The position numbers were made by a program, and so were the translations under genes. 64,000 bases of DNA, from NCBI RefSeq assembly GCF_049310925.1, contig NZ_JBMERP010000008.1, forward strand, positions 19,961 to 83,960. The letters run 5' to 3'. Below the pieces are notes generated by a model. That model was not told the DNA's origin, ran no database searches, and saw only the letters and a program-made list of their open reading frames with translations. The stretch comes from Virgibacillus_F sp049310925. Lineage in GTDB: Bacteria > Bacillota > Bacilli > Bacillales > Amphibacillaceae. Within the stretch, counting starts at the first letter, position 1, and every line of letters begins with the position of its first letter. Of the stretch, positions 1 through 6,903 are shown piece by piece.

Positions 1-201
1 TTCTGACCCGATAATAATATCTCTATGATTTTCGTACAAAAGAACAACTTTGTTCTGGCTACTGTAGAAGTAGCCTGCCAATGTAAAAATCACTGTAACA
101 ATTAGAATTAACCAAAAACGCTTTTTTATAGTCAAGTAGTATTCCTTTAAATTGATTTCTTTTCCTCTTAATTCATAATCCCTTTTTACTACCTTACTCA
201 T
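1..201 (-). CDS. Partial Wzz/YveK-type chain-length determinant, N-terminus only
   Basis: The first 67 codons of a gene that runs off the left edge. The ATG is preceded by AGGTGGAGTTA, a good ribosome binding site. The peptide has a charged N-terminal stretch containing INLKEYYLTIKKRFW, then one membrane helix (about residues 31-47), then an extracytoplasmic segment. This order, a short cytoplasmic tail, a KKRFW-like basic patch and then a helix, is typical of polysaccharide co-polymerases of the Wzz/YveK/CapA family, which set chain length in capsule or exopolysaccharide export. Only the N-terminus is visible, so the family call is an inference and another single-pass protein is possible. 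Confidence 0.5.
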   Translation of the reverse strand, partial: MSKVVKRDYELRGKEINLKEYYLTIKKRFWLILIVTVIFTLAGYFYSSQNKVVLLYENHRDIIIGSE

Positions 202-427
202 TAACTCCACCTTTTTCCTTTACGTATTTAGGTAGTTCCTCCTGCAGGGTATTCTATATAACGAACGACGTACTCAAAAAAAATATGTGCACAACTATTT
301 CAGTTATTCAAATTGTTTAATAATGCTCTCTACTACTAACCAATTCTTTAATTCTCCCTCATTATAATTCTTAATAAAGAACGTGTCAACAGTTACTTTG
401 ATTTTTATAAAACAATTTAATTACTAC

Positions 428-466
428 AAAAAAAAGCGAATGCAGAGAAAAATCTCCACACTCACT
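428..466 (-). terminator. Rho-independent terminator of the helicase gene
   Basis: On the minus strand a 13-bp stem, including four G-T wobbles, is followed by eight T residues. It begins about 20 nt after the helicase stop codon. Confidence 0.75.
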
Positions 467-484
467 TGCATCAAGATATGTTTT

Positions 485-1624
485 TTACTGTCTTTTATTT
501 GTAAGACTCCCTTTATAAAACTTTTTTTCCTGTAATTCAACCTGAAATTCTTTAGCGAACTTTTCCAGTTGTTTTAATTCGTGACTCTCAATCAATGATA
601 AAACGGTACCACCAGTTGATCCGAGTCTTCCAGTTCTACCAGCACGATGTGTATATTGGGTAACATTTCTTGGTAGATCAACATTTACAACATGAGTTAG
701 ATCAGCAATATCTAGTCCTCTAGCAGCTATATCTGTTGCAAGTAACAAAGCATTTTCAGTTTGTCGGAACGATTTTAATGCCTTTTCACGCTTTTCCTTT
801 GTAGTGTCACTATGTAAGACACCGACTGTTAAACCCTTATAAGCCAGTTTTTCTGCAACTACTGATAGATTCCCAATATCACGCATAAAGGAAAGCACCT
901 TTGAATCAGCCATATTTGTTAATTTCATAAGCATGTCAATTTTTTCTCTGGACTCGCAGACAAGATAAGCGTGCTCAACAACTGGTTTATTCGTTTCTGA
1001 CTCCTGAACCCGAATTATTCTAGGGTTGTCCATGTAAGGAATGGCGGTATTTTCCAATGCTGTCGGAATTGTTGCTGAAAATAAGAGTAGCTGTCGTTCC
1101 TTTTGGGTCGTTTTTATAATACTTTCAACAGTTTTTAAATGTTCTGGTACAAAAAGCTGATCCGCTTCATCAAGTACAAGAGTTTGAACTTCATGCATTT
1201 TGATTTTTTTCTTGTTAATTAGTTCAAGCACTCTCCCAGGTGTTCCAGCTACAATTTGTGGTTTCTTTTTCAACTTGTCGATTTGACGTGTAATGTTCGC
1301 ACCGCCAATCAAGGATGCGCTTGAAATCCCACTGCCTTTGGTCCAAATTTGAATTTGCTGATGTATTTGCATGACTAGTTCATGGCTTGATGCCAGGATT
1401 ACTACTTGGATATGTTTTTTTGTACTGTCAATTTTTTGTAAAAGGGGTAAAAGATATGCGAGTGTCTTTCCACTGCCCGTTGGTGCTTCAGCTATAATGT
1501 CTTGACCTTTATCAATAAGGTCGAACGTTTTGCCTTGAATTACAGTGAGCTCCTTAAATTCAGAAGCATTCCAAGCCTCCTGTAAAAATGTTTTTCCCAT
1601 TAATTCTTCTATGTTAGTAGCCAT
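485..1624 (-). CDS. yfmL: DEAD-box ATP-dependent RNA helicase, YfmL type
   Basis: A complete superfamily 2 RNA helicase core of about 379 residues with no long C-terminal extension. Visible motifs in order: Walker A (APTGSGKT, about residue 47), GGAN and TPGR, the DEAD box (LVLDEADQLF), SAT (FSATIP), ATDIAARGLD and HRAGRTGRLG. The compact size and the N-terminal WNASEF..LT.IQ match Bacillus YfmL, a helicase linked to ribosome assembly and cold growth. The predicted role is unwinding structured RNA in the cytoplasm. Start: ATG at 1624 after AGAGGAAATTTATTG; an in-frame TTG one codon upstream is also possible. It is monocistronic, with its own terminator and divergent from the sporulation microprotein array. 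Confidence 0.85.
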   Translation of the reverse strand: MATNIEELMGKTFLQEAWNASEFKELTVIQGKTFDLIDKGQDIIAEAPTGSGKTLAYLLPLLQKIDSTKKHIQVVILASSHELVMQIHQQIQIWTKGSGISSASLIGGANITRQIDKLKKKPQIVAGTPGRVLELINKKKIKMHEVQTLVLDEADQLFVPEHLKTVESIIKTTQKERQLLLFSATIPTALENTAIPYMDNPRIIRVQESETNKPVVEHAYLVCESREKIDMLMKLTNMADSKVLSFMRDIGNLSVVAEKLAYKGLTVGVLHSDTTKEKREKALKSFRQTENALLLATDIAARGLDIADLTHVVNVDLPRNVTQYTHRAGRTGRLGSTGGTVLSLIESHELKQLEKFAKEFQVELQEKKFYKGSLTNKRQ

Positions 1625-1854
1625 CAATAAATTTCCTCTCTAAATCATATTCCTTTTAACCAGTATAACCTTTTTCATTCAATACAAAAAGGTTCATCAA
1701 TGATTGTCTGTAATATCTTTACATTATTTCTTTTATTTAGTTATTTTTTTACATACTAGTGAACTAGCCCTATCAAACAATTATCCAAATCATATAGTGT
1801 AATATGCCCGCCAATAATCAATCTACACTCATTTAATGCTTCCTTCACGGGAAC

Positions 1855-1881
1855 GGAAGCCTTCATAGGGCTTCCTTATTT
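1855..1881 (+). terminator. Terminator-like hairpin ahead of the YjcZ array
   Basis: GGAAGCC, a 7-nt loop and GGCTTCC are followed by TTATTTT. No complete gene lies upstream on this strand, so it may be an attenuator-like leader element for the next gene, or the end of a short transcript. I see no gene in the rest of 1628-1890. Confidence 0.4.
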
Positions 1882-1946
1882 TCGCCCTGTTAAGGAGGTG
1901 ATTAATAATAAATTATCGTAATGAAATTAATCGAAATTATTATTCA

Positions 1947-2195
1947 ATGCAATCAAGGAATAACGATCTTATTTTAATCGCAGTCCTGTTTGTCTTACTT
2001 GTGATTGTTGGTGTTGTCATTTCTCAGATGTACTGGGAAAGAAATAGAAAAGGTTATAACAATTTGCCACCGCCAAGATCCTATCTGAACGGTCCAGGCA
2101 ACTATTATATACCAAGTTCCAAAAACATGGATCTAATTTTAATCCTAGTACTGTATATATTATTGATTATTGTAGGAATCATCTTTGGATTATAG
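1947..2195 (+). CDS. YjcZ-family small sporulation protein with duplicated hydrophobic module
   Basis: An 82-residue protein carrying two copies of the YjcZ-type hydrophobic unit: NNDLILIAVLFVLLVIVG (about residues 5-22) and NMDLILILVLYILLIIVG (about 60-77). A polar linker containing NLPPPRSY and PGNYYIP separates them. Ordinary family members have one unit, as do the four genes just downstream. The family is known as small membrane-associated proteins of sporulating Bacillaceae, with no defined biochemical role. The start is uncertain. The strong ribosome binding site AAGGAGGTGAT (1892-1902) lies about 45 nt before the ATG used here. The frame stays open back to it, with ATA codons at 1905 and 1908 at normal spacing. 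An ATA-initiated protein of about 96 residues is therefore possible. Confidence 0.75.
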   Translation: MQSRNNDLILIAVLFVLLVIVGVVISQMYWERNRKGYNNLPPPRSYLNGPGNYYIPSSKNMDLILILVLYILLIIVGIIFGL

Positions 2196-2381
2196 ACATT
2201 CAAACTAATTAAAACCTTATTTTATATAATATGGTTCATTCGCCTTGTCCGGATGGGGAGCTGCATCATAGGTTATAACAAAAGGCATAAAAAATTGAAT
2301 CAAACCGAAGTAAAAAGCAGTTACGGAAAAAAATTACGCTTTGATGGTGGCTTAGAATTTCAATTATTTTTTTTTAGAAAA

Positions 2382-2459
2382 CTTGGCTTATCGCCAAGAT
2401 TTAATGGCGAAAGCCTAAGTTGCACTTATGCAGTAAGAAAGGATTTATACTTTCTTACC
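2382..2459 (+). repeat. Two-hairpin intergenic repeat, copy 1
   Basis: Hairpin 1 (2382-2419) is a 14-bp stem with two single-nt bulges. It is followed by a CACTTATGC linker and hairpin 2 (arms 2433-2441 and 2450-2458, perfect 9 bp, 8-nt loop). A second copy with the same linker and hairpin 2 lies at 14878-14934. No T-run follows, so it does not look like a simple terminator. The rest of 2196-2533 holds only a weak, unsupported open frame. Confidence 0.6.
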
Positions 2460-2533
2460 CGCTAAGAAAACCCTAACATCCGCCTTGTCTGTTGTTATTT
2501 TCTTTCATAGTATGCATTAAAGGAGGTGATTTC

Positions 2534-2650
2534 ATGGGTTTCGCTGGAGGTTTTGGTAATGATGGTTTTATCCTCCTAGTGGTAATTTTTGTACTATTGG
2601 TCATCGTTGGTAATAATTATCCAACTGGTAACGCTGGTATTGGTTATTAA
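2534..2650 (+). CDS. YjcZ-family sporulation microprotein (1 of 4)
   Basis: A 38-residue protein beginning MGFAGGFGNDGFILLVVIF. A Gly-rich N-terminus is followed by one hydrophobic helix (about residues 12-26) and a polar NNYPTG..GIGY tail. The ribosome binding site AGGAGGTGAT sits 3 nt before the ATG region with ideal spacing. It is nearly identical to the three following genes, so this is a tandem array produced by duplication. The family is typical of endospore formers, where such proteins are made late in sporulation. The molecular function is not known. It is too short for many gene finders, but the repeated pattern of SD, start and protein makes it convincing. Confidence 0.85.
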   Translation: MGFAGGFGNDGFILLVVIFVLLVIVGNNYPTGNAGIGY

Positions 2651-2700
2651 AATATTAAATTAATATAAATATAAAAATACCGAAATCAGGAGGTGATTTT

Positions 2701-2817
2701 GTGAGTCTTATCGGAGGTGATGGTAATAACGGTTTCATTTTGTTAGTTGTTATATTCGTACTACTGGTAATTGTAGGTAACAATTATCAAACTGGTGAAG
2801 CAGGTATTGGTTATTAA
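2701..2817 (+). CDS. YjcZ-family sporulation microprotein (2 of 4)
   Basis: A 38-residue protein, MSLIGGDGNNGFILLVVIF..., with the same Gly-rich head, single helix and NNYQTGEAGIGY tail as its neighbours. It uses GTG as start, preceded by AGGAGGTGATTTT, the same spacing as in the sister genes. The gap to the previous gene is 50 nt and no terminator is visible inside the array, so the four are probably co-transcribed. Confidence 0.83.
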   Translation: MSLIGGDGNNGFILLVVIFVLLVIVGNNYQTGEAGIGY

Positions 2818-2861
2818 TAAACCAATTTAGTATAAAGAGATTTTTTGAAGGAGGTGATTTC

Positions 2862-2981
2862 GTGGGTTTTGCTGGAGGCGCTGGTGATAATGGTTTTATC
2901 CTATTAGTAGTTCTTTTCGTACTGTTAGTAGTTGTCGGCAATAACTATCCAACAGGTCAACAAGGTATTGGTGGTTATTAA
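2862..2981 (+). CDS. YjcZ-family sporulation microprotein (3 of 4)
   Basis: A 39-residue protein, MGFAGGAGDNGFILLVVLF..., with a GTG start after AAGGAGGTGATTTC. Its tail, NNYPTGQQGIGGY, is one residue longer than in copies 1 and 2. The helix LLVVLFVLLVVVG is conserved and could span or lie on a membrane. The function is unknown. Confidence 0.83.
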   Translation: MGFAGGAGDNGFILLVVLFVLLVVVGNNYPTGQQGIGGY

Positions 2982-3013
2982 TCTAAGAACGTTTATTACA
3001 AGGAGGTGATTTC

Positions 3014-3127
3014 ATGGGATACGCAGGAGGTTTTGGTGACAACAACGGTTTTATTCTATTGGTAGTTCTATTCGTATTATTGGTAATCATTGGTAATAAC
3101 TATCCAACTAGTGGAGGAGCATACTAA
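3014..3127 (+). CDS. YjcZ-family sporulation microprotein (4 of 4)
   Basis: A 37-residue protein, MGYAGGFGDNNGFILLVVL..., with an ATG start after AAGGAGGTGATTTC. It ends in NNYPTSGGAY, a shortened tail compared with the other copies. It is the last gene of the array and is followed about 135 nt later by a terminator. In B. subtilis, yjcZ lies next to spoVIF, and here spoVIF is about 1.2 kb away. Confidence 0.83.
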   Translation: MGYAGGFGDNNGFILLVVLFVLLVIIGNNYPTSGGAY

Positions 3128-3261
3128 AAGTACCGGGAAAATTAAATGAAAAAGTGAACGTTAAGTTGCTGAAATAAACGCAGTTAAACTGGATAATTAG
3201 TCAAAATTCAATAAACATGCTTCTGTTTTCCTCCTATAAAATGTACGGACAGAACTTCCTA

Positions 3262-3296
3262 AACGGTAATGCCTTATGGCTTTACCGTTTTCTTTT
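3262..3296 (+). terminator. Terminator of the YjcZ array
   Basis: AACGGTAATGCC, a TTAT loop and GGCTTTACCGTT are followed by TTCTTTT. The stem has one mismatch. It abuts the stop codon of the convergent gene to the right. Confidence 0.7.
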
Positions 3297-3912
3297 ATCC
3301 CTTTTTTAATGCTGCTTTCTTTTCTATATTCACCCTTGGAAATATCCTGCCAAGCTTTTTTAGCAATATTGCTCCCCCATCAACCCATACCCAACTGTAG
3401 AAAAGACTTAATACATAGACCCATCCCAGTGTTCTTATGGAAAATTCTGAGCTAATATCCGGGCCAAGCAGTGGAAACTGCAGACCGTAAAGAATGACAG
3501 AAATACCTAGCAGTAGTATAACTGATGAACTACATACAACTAGTATTCTTTTCTTTAAATATGCAATTGAAAACCCTATCGCCAGTCCCAATAAACCAGT
3601 TGTAAAAGGGAAAATCACTAGTTCAGTTGGCTGCAGGATAAATAATAATAAAATTGTTAAAAAGTAGGAGATCATCCCTGTTTGCAATGAGATTACTGCG
3701 CATAGAATTATAGGCAATGTGGAGAAAGGACTTATAAAATATCCTACAATCGGTAAATATGCACCTGCAGATTGTAAAAGTGCAGCAAAAGCACTTAATA
3801 ATGAAGCTATCAATAGTGACCTGGTCTTCTGGTTCTTATCAAGAGCTGATTGTTGTAATACCTTAACAGATTCTGTCAGTGACCCCCATATATAGTTGAA
3901 AAATAATCCCAT
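3295..3912 (-). CDS. Integral membrane protein of unknown function
   Basis: About 205 residues with five or six predicted helices: roughly 33-55, 57-78, 80-100, 102-120, 125-145 and 160-180. The tail is basic (GRIFPRVNIEKKAALKKG). The size and spacing of the helices recall substrate-binding (S) components of ECF transporters, but no diagnostic motif is visible, so I assign no function. Start: ATG at 3912 with TGGAGGTAGCTAGA in front. An in-frame GTG at 3927 would be less well placed. It stands alone, convergent with the YjcZ array. Confidence 0.65.
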   Translation of the reverse strand: MGLFFNYIWGSLTESVKVLQQSALDKNQKTRSLLIASLLSAFAALLQSAGAYLPIVGYFISPFSTLPIILCAVISLQTGMISYFLTILLLFILQPTELVIFPFTTGLLGLAIGFSIAYLKKRILVVCSSSVILLLGISVILYGLQFPLLGPDISSEFSIRTLGWVYVLSLFYSWVWVDGGAILLKKLGRIFPRVNIEKKAALKKG

Positions 3913-3927
3913 TCTAGCTACCTCCAC

Positions 3928-4310
3928 ATGAAAGTATTCACCTTTATTATATGAAATGATTACGTCTTTTTATTCGCATAACCGTGCCAAATAACTTTTC
4001 CTTATCCAGTTTGATTTTATCCTTGTACAAGATGGAAATAGCAGCAAGCTCTAGCATATATACCCCACATACTAGCAAACAACTTTCCCTTATGACCAAA
4101 TGTATCAGAACTGCAAAGTTCCATCTTAGTCATTGCGGAATGCGGTTTTCAAAATACGAGGGGGGACCAGTCCAATCTGGAAAATTTTCAATTAGCGGCT
4201 AAGCTGGTTTCCTTTTTCTGATAAGTGCCTCTCATCCCAAACCGGAAGCATATCTGCTGCAATATCAGGAAAGCCACTCCTGCATGTCGAGTTTAGGAGA
4301 AGATAAACCA
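3928..4310. other. Intergenic region without a supported gene
   Basis: An open frame at 3984-4202 exists, but it has no ribosome binding site and its composition is not protein-like. I see no RNA gene or repeat here. Confidence 0.5.
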
Positions 4311-4348
4311 AAATCAAAAGAGCAGTGTAGAAAATTCTACACCACTCT
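4311..4348 (-). terminator. Terminator of spoVIF
   Basis: On the minus strand AGAGTGGTGTAGA pairs with TCTACACTGCTCT with a two-base internal mismatch, followed by TTTTGATTTT. Confidence 0.65.
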
Positions 4349-4358
4349 AAAAGAAAAG

Positions 4359-4604
4359 CTATTTCTTCATCATTTTTGAGATTGACTTCTCGTCAATACC
4401 TTTATTGTTAACAAGCATCTTAACTATTTTATCTTCTGTCTCTTTGGAAACAGGTTTACCAGCCAATCTAGATACTTGCCTTACCAGGTCCCTAGCTGTT
4501 TTTTCATTATGAATATCTTTTCCCTTTAATGAATCAGCTAGTTTTTTAATACTACCCATGGATACACCTGTCTTCTTTTCTACATTTTTAAACATATCTG
4601 ACAT
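4359..4604 (-). CDS. spoVIF: Stage VI sporulation protein F
   Basis: An 81-residue soluble, basic protein. MSDMFKNVEKKTGVSM at the N-terminus and VSRLAGKPVSKETEDKIVK in the middle match the SpoVIF (YjcC) family, which is needed in the mother cell for late coat assembly. The ribosome binding site GGGAGGAGGGA precedes the ATG. A SigK-type promoter lies just upstream, as expected for the family. It sits near the YjcZ array, a neighbourhood shared with B. subtilis. Confidence 0.88.
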   Translation of the reverse strand: MSDMFKNVEKKTGVSMGSIKKLADSLKGKDIHNEKTARDLVRQVSRLAGKPVSKETEDKIVKMLVNNKGIDEKSISKMMKK

Positions 4605-4627
4605 AAGAATATCCCTCCTCCCTAGGA

Positions 4628-4654
4628 TATTTTATGTACAAGATTTGTATTAGT
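4628..4654 (-). promoter_or_regulatory. SigK-type promoter of spoVIF
   Basis: On the minus strand AC, then 16 nt, then CATAAAATA. This fits the mother-cell SigK consensus (AC, 16-17 nt, CATANNNTA). The leader before the ATG is short. Confidence 0.55.
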
Positions 4655-4690
4655 TTGGGTTAGTGACTAGTTAATCAACTAAATGAGAAA

Positions 4691-6175
4691 TTAGACCAGT
4701 GTTCGGTTATGTATCTCGTATGCTGCCCTAATTCCGGATTCTATCGCACCTTCAACCCAACCATGAAAGCGTGAAGTATGTTCCCCTGCAAAGTGAACCC
4801 TTCCTTCCGGCAGAAAAACAGCATCACCAAAATCAGAGGCTTGATTTGGTGAGAATAATGTAAAACAACCCGCCGAAAATTGATTTTGACTCCAACTGTA
4901 GGAAGTACCATTTAAATACTCTTTATATACTTGCTCGCCATAAATTTTGTATAACCCGTTTAACGCTTCTCGGATTCTACCGCTTTCATCTAAACTGTTC
5001 CAAAGCATGGCATTATTTCCCCAGCTATAGCTCGTAAGCATCACACCTGGTCCCCCTATATCTGTTAAACTAGGGTTGTAAGCAAAACGTAAAGGATAAT
5101 CTGTAATAATATTACCTATCCTTGCTGTTTCCCAAAACCTCGTTCTGAATTCTAAACCAATCTTTACAGAGGATACGTAATTTAATTCTCGAATCACCTT
5201 CCATTTTTTGTATGAAAAAGACTCGTATGGATAGACATCGATAAATTGAAAAACAGAATATGGGACCGTTGCTATTGTAAAGTCACTGTCAAATGCATGC
5301 CCGTGTCCAGTACACAAATCTCGAGCTGTCACTGTAACCCCATTTTTATATTGGTAAATCTGATTAACTTTTTGATTGAAGATAACATTATTTTTCAGCT
5401 TTTGATATAGAACTTTAGGCAGATTATCATTCCCACCGGTTATCTCATAAAAAATTAGATCCTCGTTAAAAATTGTTCCGATAACGTCCAGTACGATATC
5501 TACAAACGAGTACGCTGGAAATCCTTCTGCTCCAAGAATTACTTTAATCATCCGAATTGCGTCTGAAGATAGATTATTTCCAAAGGGATTATTTCGTAAA
5601 AAATCGTCAAAGGAATACCGGTCAAACTTCATTCGTAATTTTTCCTGCTCAGCTGAGGTACTGCTCTCATATAGGGTTAAAAAAGGTTGAACGGCCGTTA
5701 ATAATAGTTCTTTTGCTGTTTTACCTTGTTCTTCTGGAGGGAGAGGGAATTGTAGTATATCAGGATTTTCATTATAGGTGGATTGCCTGGTATATACGTT
5801 ATTTACAAATAAAACATCATTCTTTGTCGTGTTTAAAAATTGATTAATGGGTAAATTGTATTTTTTGATATATTCCATAAGTAGTAAATGTGTTTCAGGA
5901 AATCGCATCGCGCCTACATCTAAATAATTCCCTGGAGTAAATGGTTCTCTTACTGTATAAATCCTCCCACCTACTCGATTATTCCCTTCAATAATGGTAA
6001 CCTTATGACCTGCATCTAGTAACAACGATGCCGCTACTAATCCTGCCATACCAGCACCAATTATTGTAATATTTTTTGGGTCGGGTGATTTTGACAAGCC
6101 ATTTCGTATAGTCCAAAGCATGTCATCAGGATATGTCAATCTATCATCGCTAGATCCATTTTGTTTACCTTCCAA
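4691..6175 (-). CDS. Flavin-containing amine oxidase
   Basis: About 494 residues. An N-terminal Rossmann fold binds FAD (ITIIGAGMAGLVAASLLLDAG near residue 38, then GGRIYTVREPF). The C-terminal FAD motif reads GRVHFAGEHTSRFHGWVEGAIESG. The overall size fits the monoamine/L-amino-acid oxidase family, which oxidises amines with release of ammonia and hydrogen peroxide. The substrate cannot be read from the sequence. No signal peptide is visible, so it is likely cytoplasmic. Start: TTG with AGGAGGTGGGCTACT upstream. It is the only gene between spoVIF and the intergenic repeat element, and a sporulation link is possible but not shown. Confidence 0.82.
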   Translation of the reverse strand: MEGKQNGSSDDRLTYPDDMLWTIRNGLSKSPDPKNITIIGAGMAGLVAASLLLDAGHKVTIIEGNNRVGGRIYTVREPFTPGNYLDVGAMRFPETHLLLMEYIKKYNLPINQFLNTTKNDVLFVNNVYTRQSTYNENPDILQFPLPPEEQGKTAKELLLTAVQPFLTLYESSTSAEQEKLRMKFDRYSFDDFLRNNPFGNNLSSDAIRMIKVILGAEGFPAYSFVDIVLDVIGTIFNEDLIFYEITGGNDNLPKVLYQKLKNNVIFNQKVNQIYQYKNGVTVTARDLCTGHGHAFDSDFTIATVPYSVFQFIDVYPYESFSYKKWKVIRELNYVSSVKIGLEFRTRFWETARIGNIITDYPLRFAYNPSLTDIGGPGVMLTSYSWGNNAMLWNSLDESGRIREALNGLYKIYGEQVYKEYLNGTSYSWSQNQFSAGCFTLFSPNQASDFGDAVFLPEGRVHFAGEHTSRFHGWVEGAIESGIRAAYEIHNRTLV

Positions 6176-6269
6176 AGTAGCCCACCTCCTCTTGCATAAT
6201 ATGAAGGATTGAAGCCACCTATGCTCTAAACCAGTTATATTTCATATTGCTTTAATTTTAAAAAAAGTC

Positions 6270-6652
6270 TCTTTTCGTAAGTTTTGTTGTTTTTTAATTT
6301 TCGCAGTCGATGAAAACTGCGACATAACTTCTGCTACAGTATCGTCCGTCGCAGGCCGGGAATCTTCCGTTATCCGAGAATATCGCCCGTCGCAGCCCAG
6401 GAATCTTCCGTTATCCGAGAATATCGCCCGTCGCAGCCCAGGAATCTTCCGTTATCCGAGAATATCGTCCGTCGCGGCCCGGGAATCTTCCGTTATCCGA
6501 GAATATCGCCCGTCGCAGGCCGGGAATCTTCCGTTATCCGAAAATATCGTCCGTCGTGGGCCCGGGAATCTTCCGTTATCCGAGAATAGCTCATACGTCG
6601 CAGTCTATACATTTTGTGTCAAAAACAACAATCTTTTAGTAAACAGCCAAAA
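6270..6652. repeat. MITE-like intergenic element, copy A
   Basis: The flanks of this segment (6270-6325 and 6588-6648) match the flanks of a second locus (32362-32415 and 32791-32845) at roughly 75-80% by eye. Shared left-end sequence includes TTTTCGTAAGTTTTGTTG. Shared right-end sequence includes GCAGTCTATA and AAACAGCC. The two ends are imperfect inverted repeats of each other (ACTGCGAC on the left, GTCGCAGT on the right). The interior differs completely between copies; here it is a 41-bp tandem repeat. It does not encode a protein. Confidence 0.6.
6341..6587. repeat. 41-bp tandem repeat, six units
   Basis: Six head-to-tail units: five of exactly 41 bp starting at 6341, 6382, 6423, 6464 and 6505, and a sixth of 42 bp at 6546. 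The constant core is GGAATCTTCCGTTATCCGA. Variation is confined to a GC-rich stretch (GCAGGCCGGG, GCAGCCCAGG, GCGGCCCGGG). The unit is not a multiple of three and is much richer in G+C than its surroundings. Confidence 0.95.
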
Positions 6653-6708
6653 AAAAACCATTGACACAACCTGCAGATATTGTAATAATAGCTAAGATAA
6701 GTTCATAC

Positions 6709-6861
6709 GGTTACCTTTAATTCAGTCCTGTGAGACTGGCAAGGTTAAACAGATGAAGATCTGTTTTTCAAATAAAAACTCTGAAAACTAATGGTTTTTA
6801 GAGAGAATTATTTGTGTGCTAACACCTTGCCTGATATTTTCAGCAAGGTGTTTTTTGTTTG
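6709..6861 (+). promoter_or_regulatory. PyrR-dependent transcription attenuator
   Basis: A PyrR-binding hairpin contains AGTCCTGTGAGACTGG (6724-6739), flanked by ACCTT/AAGGT. A terminator follows (CACCTTGC/GCAAGGTG, 6823-6850, plus T-run). GGCAAGG at 6738-6744 can instead pair with CCTTGCC in the terminator's 5' arm, forming the antiterminator. Established model: UMP-bound PyrR stabilises the first hairpin and causes termination, so the permease is made when pyrimidines are low. Confidence 0.85.
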
Positions 6862-6903
6862 TTAAATCGTAACTGATGAACCAAATTTTAGGGGGTATGA
6901 GAC

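Noticed and set aside
2253..2465. A 70-codon plus-strand open frame
   Set aside because: It covers the two-hairpin repeat, has no ribosome binding site and reads unlike protein.
3984..4202. A 72-codon plus-strand open frame
   Set aside because: No ribosome binding site and no protein-like pattern; treated as chance.
6341..6587. CRISPR array
   Set aside because: The 41-bp units are directly adjacent with no unique spacers and there are no cas genes; it is a plain tandem repeat.
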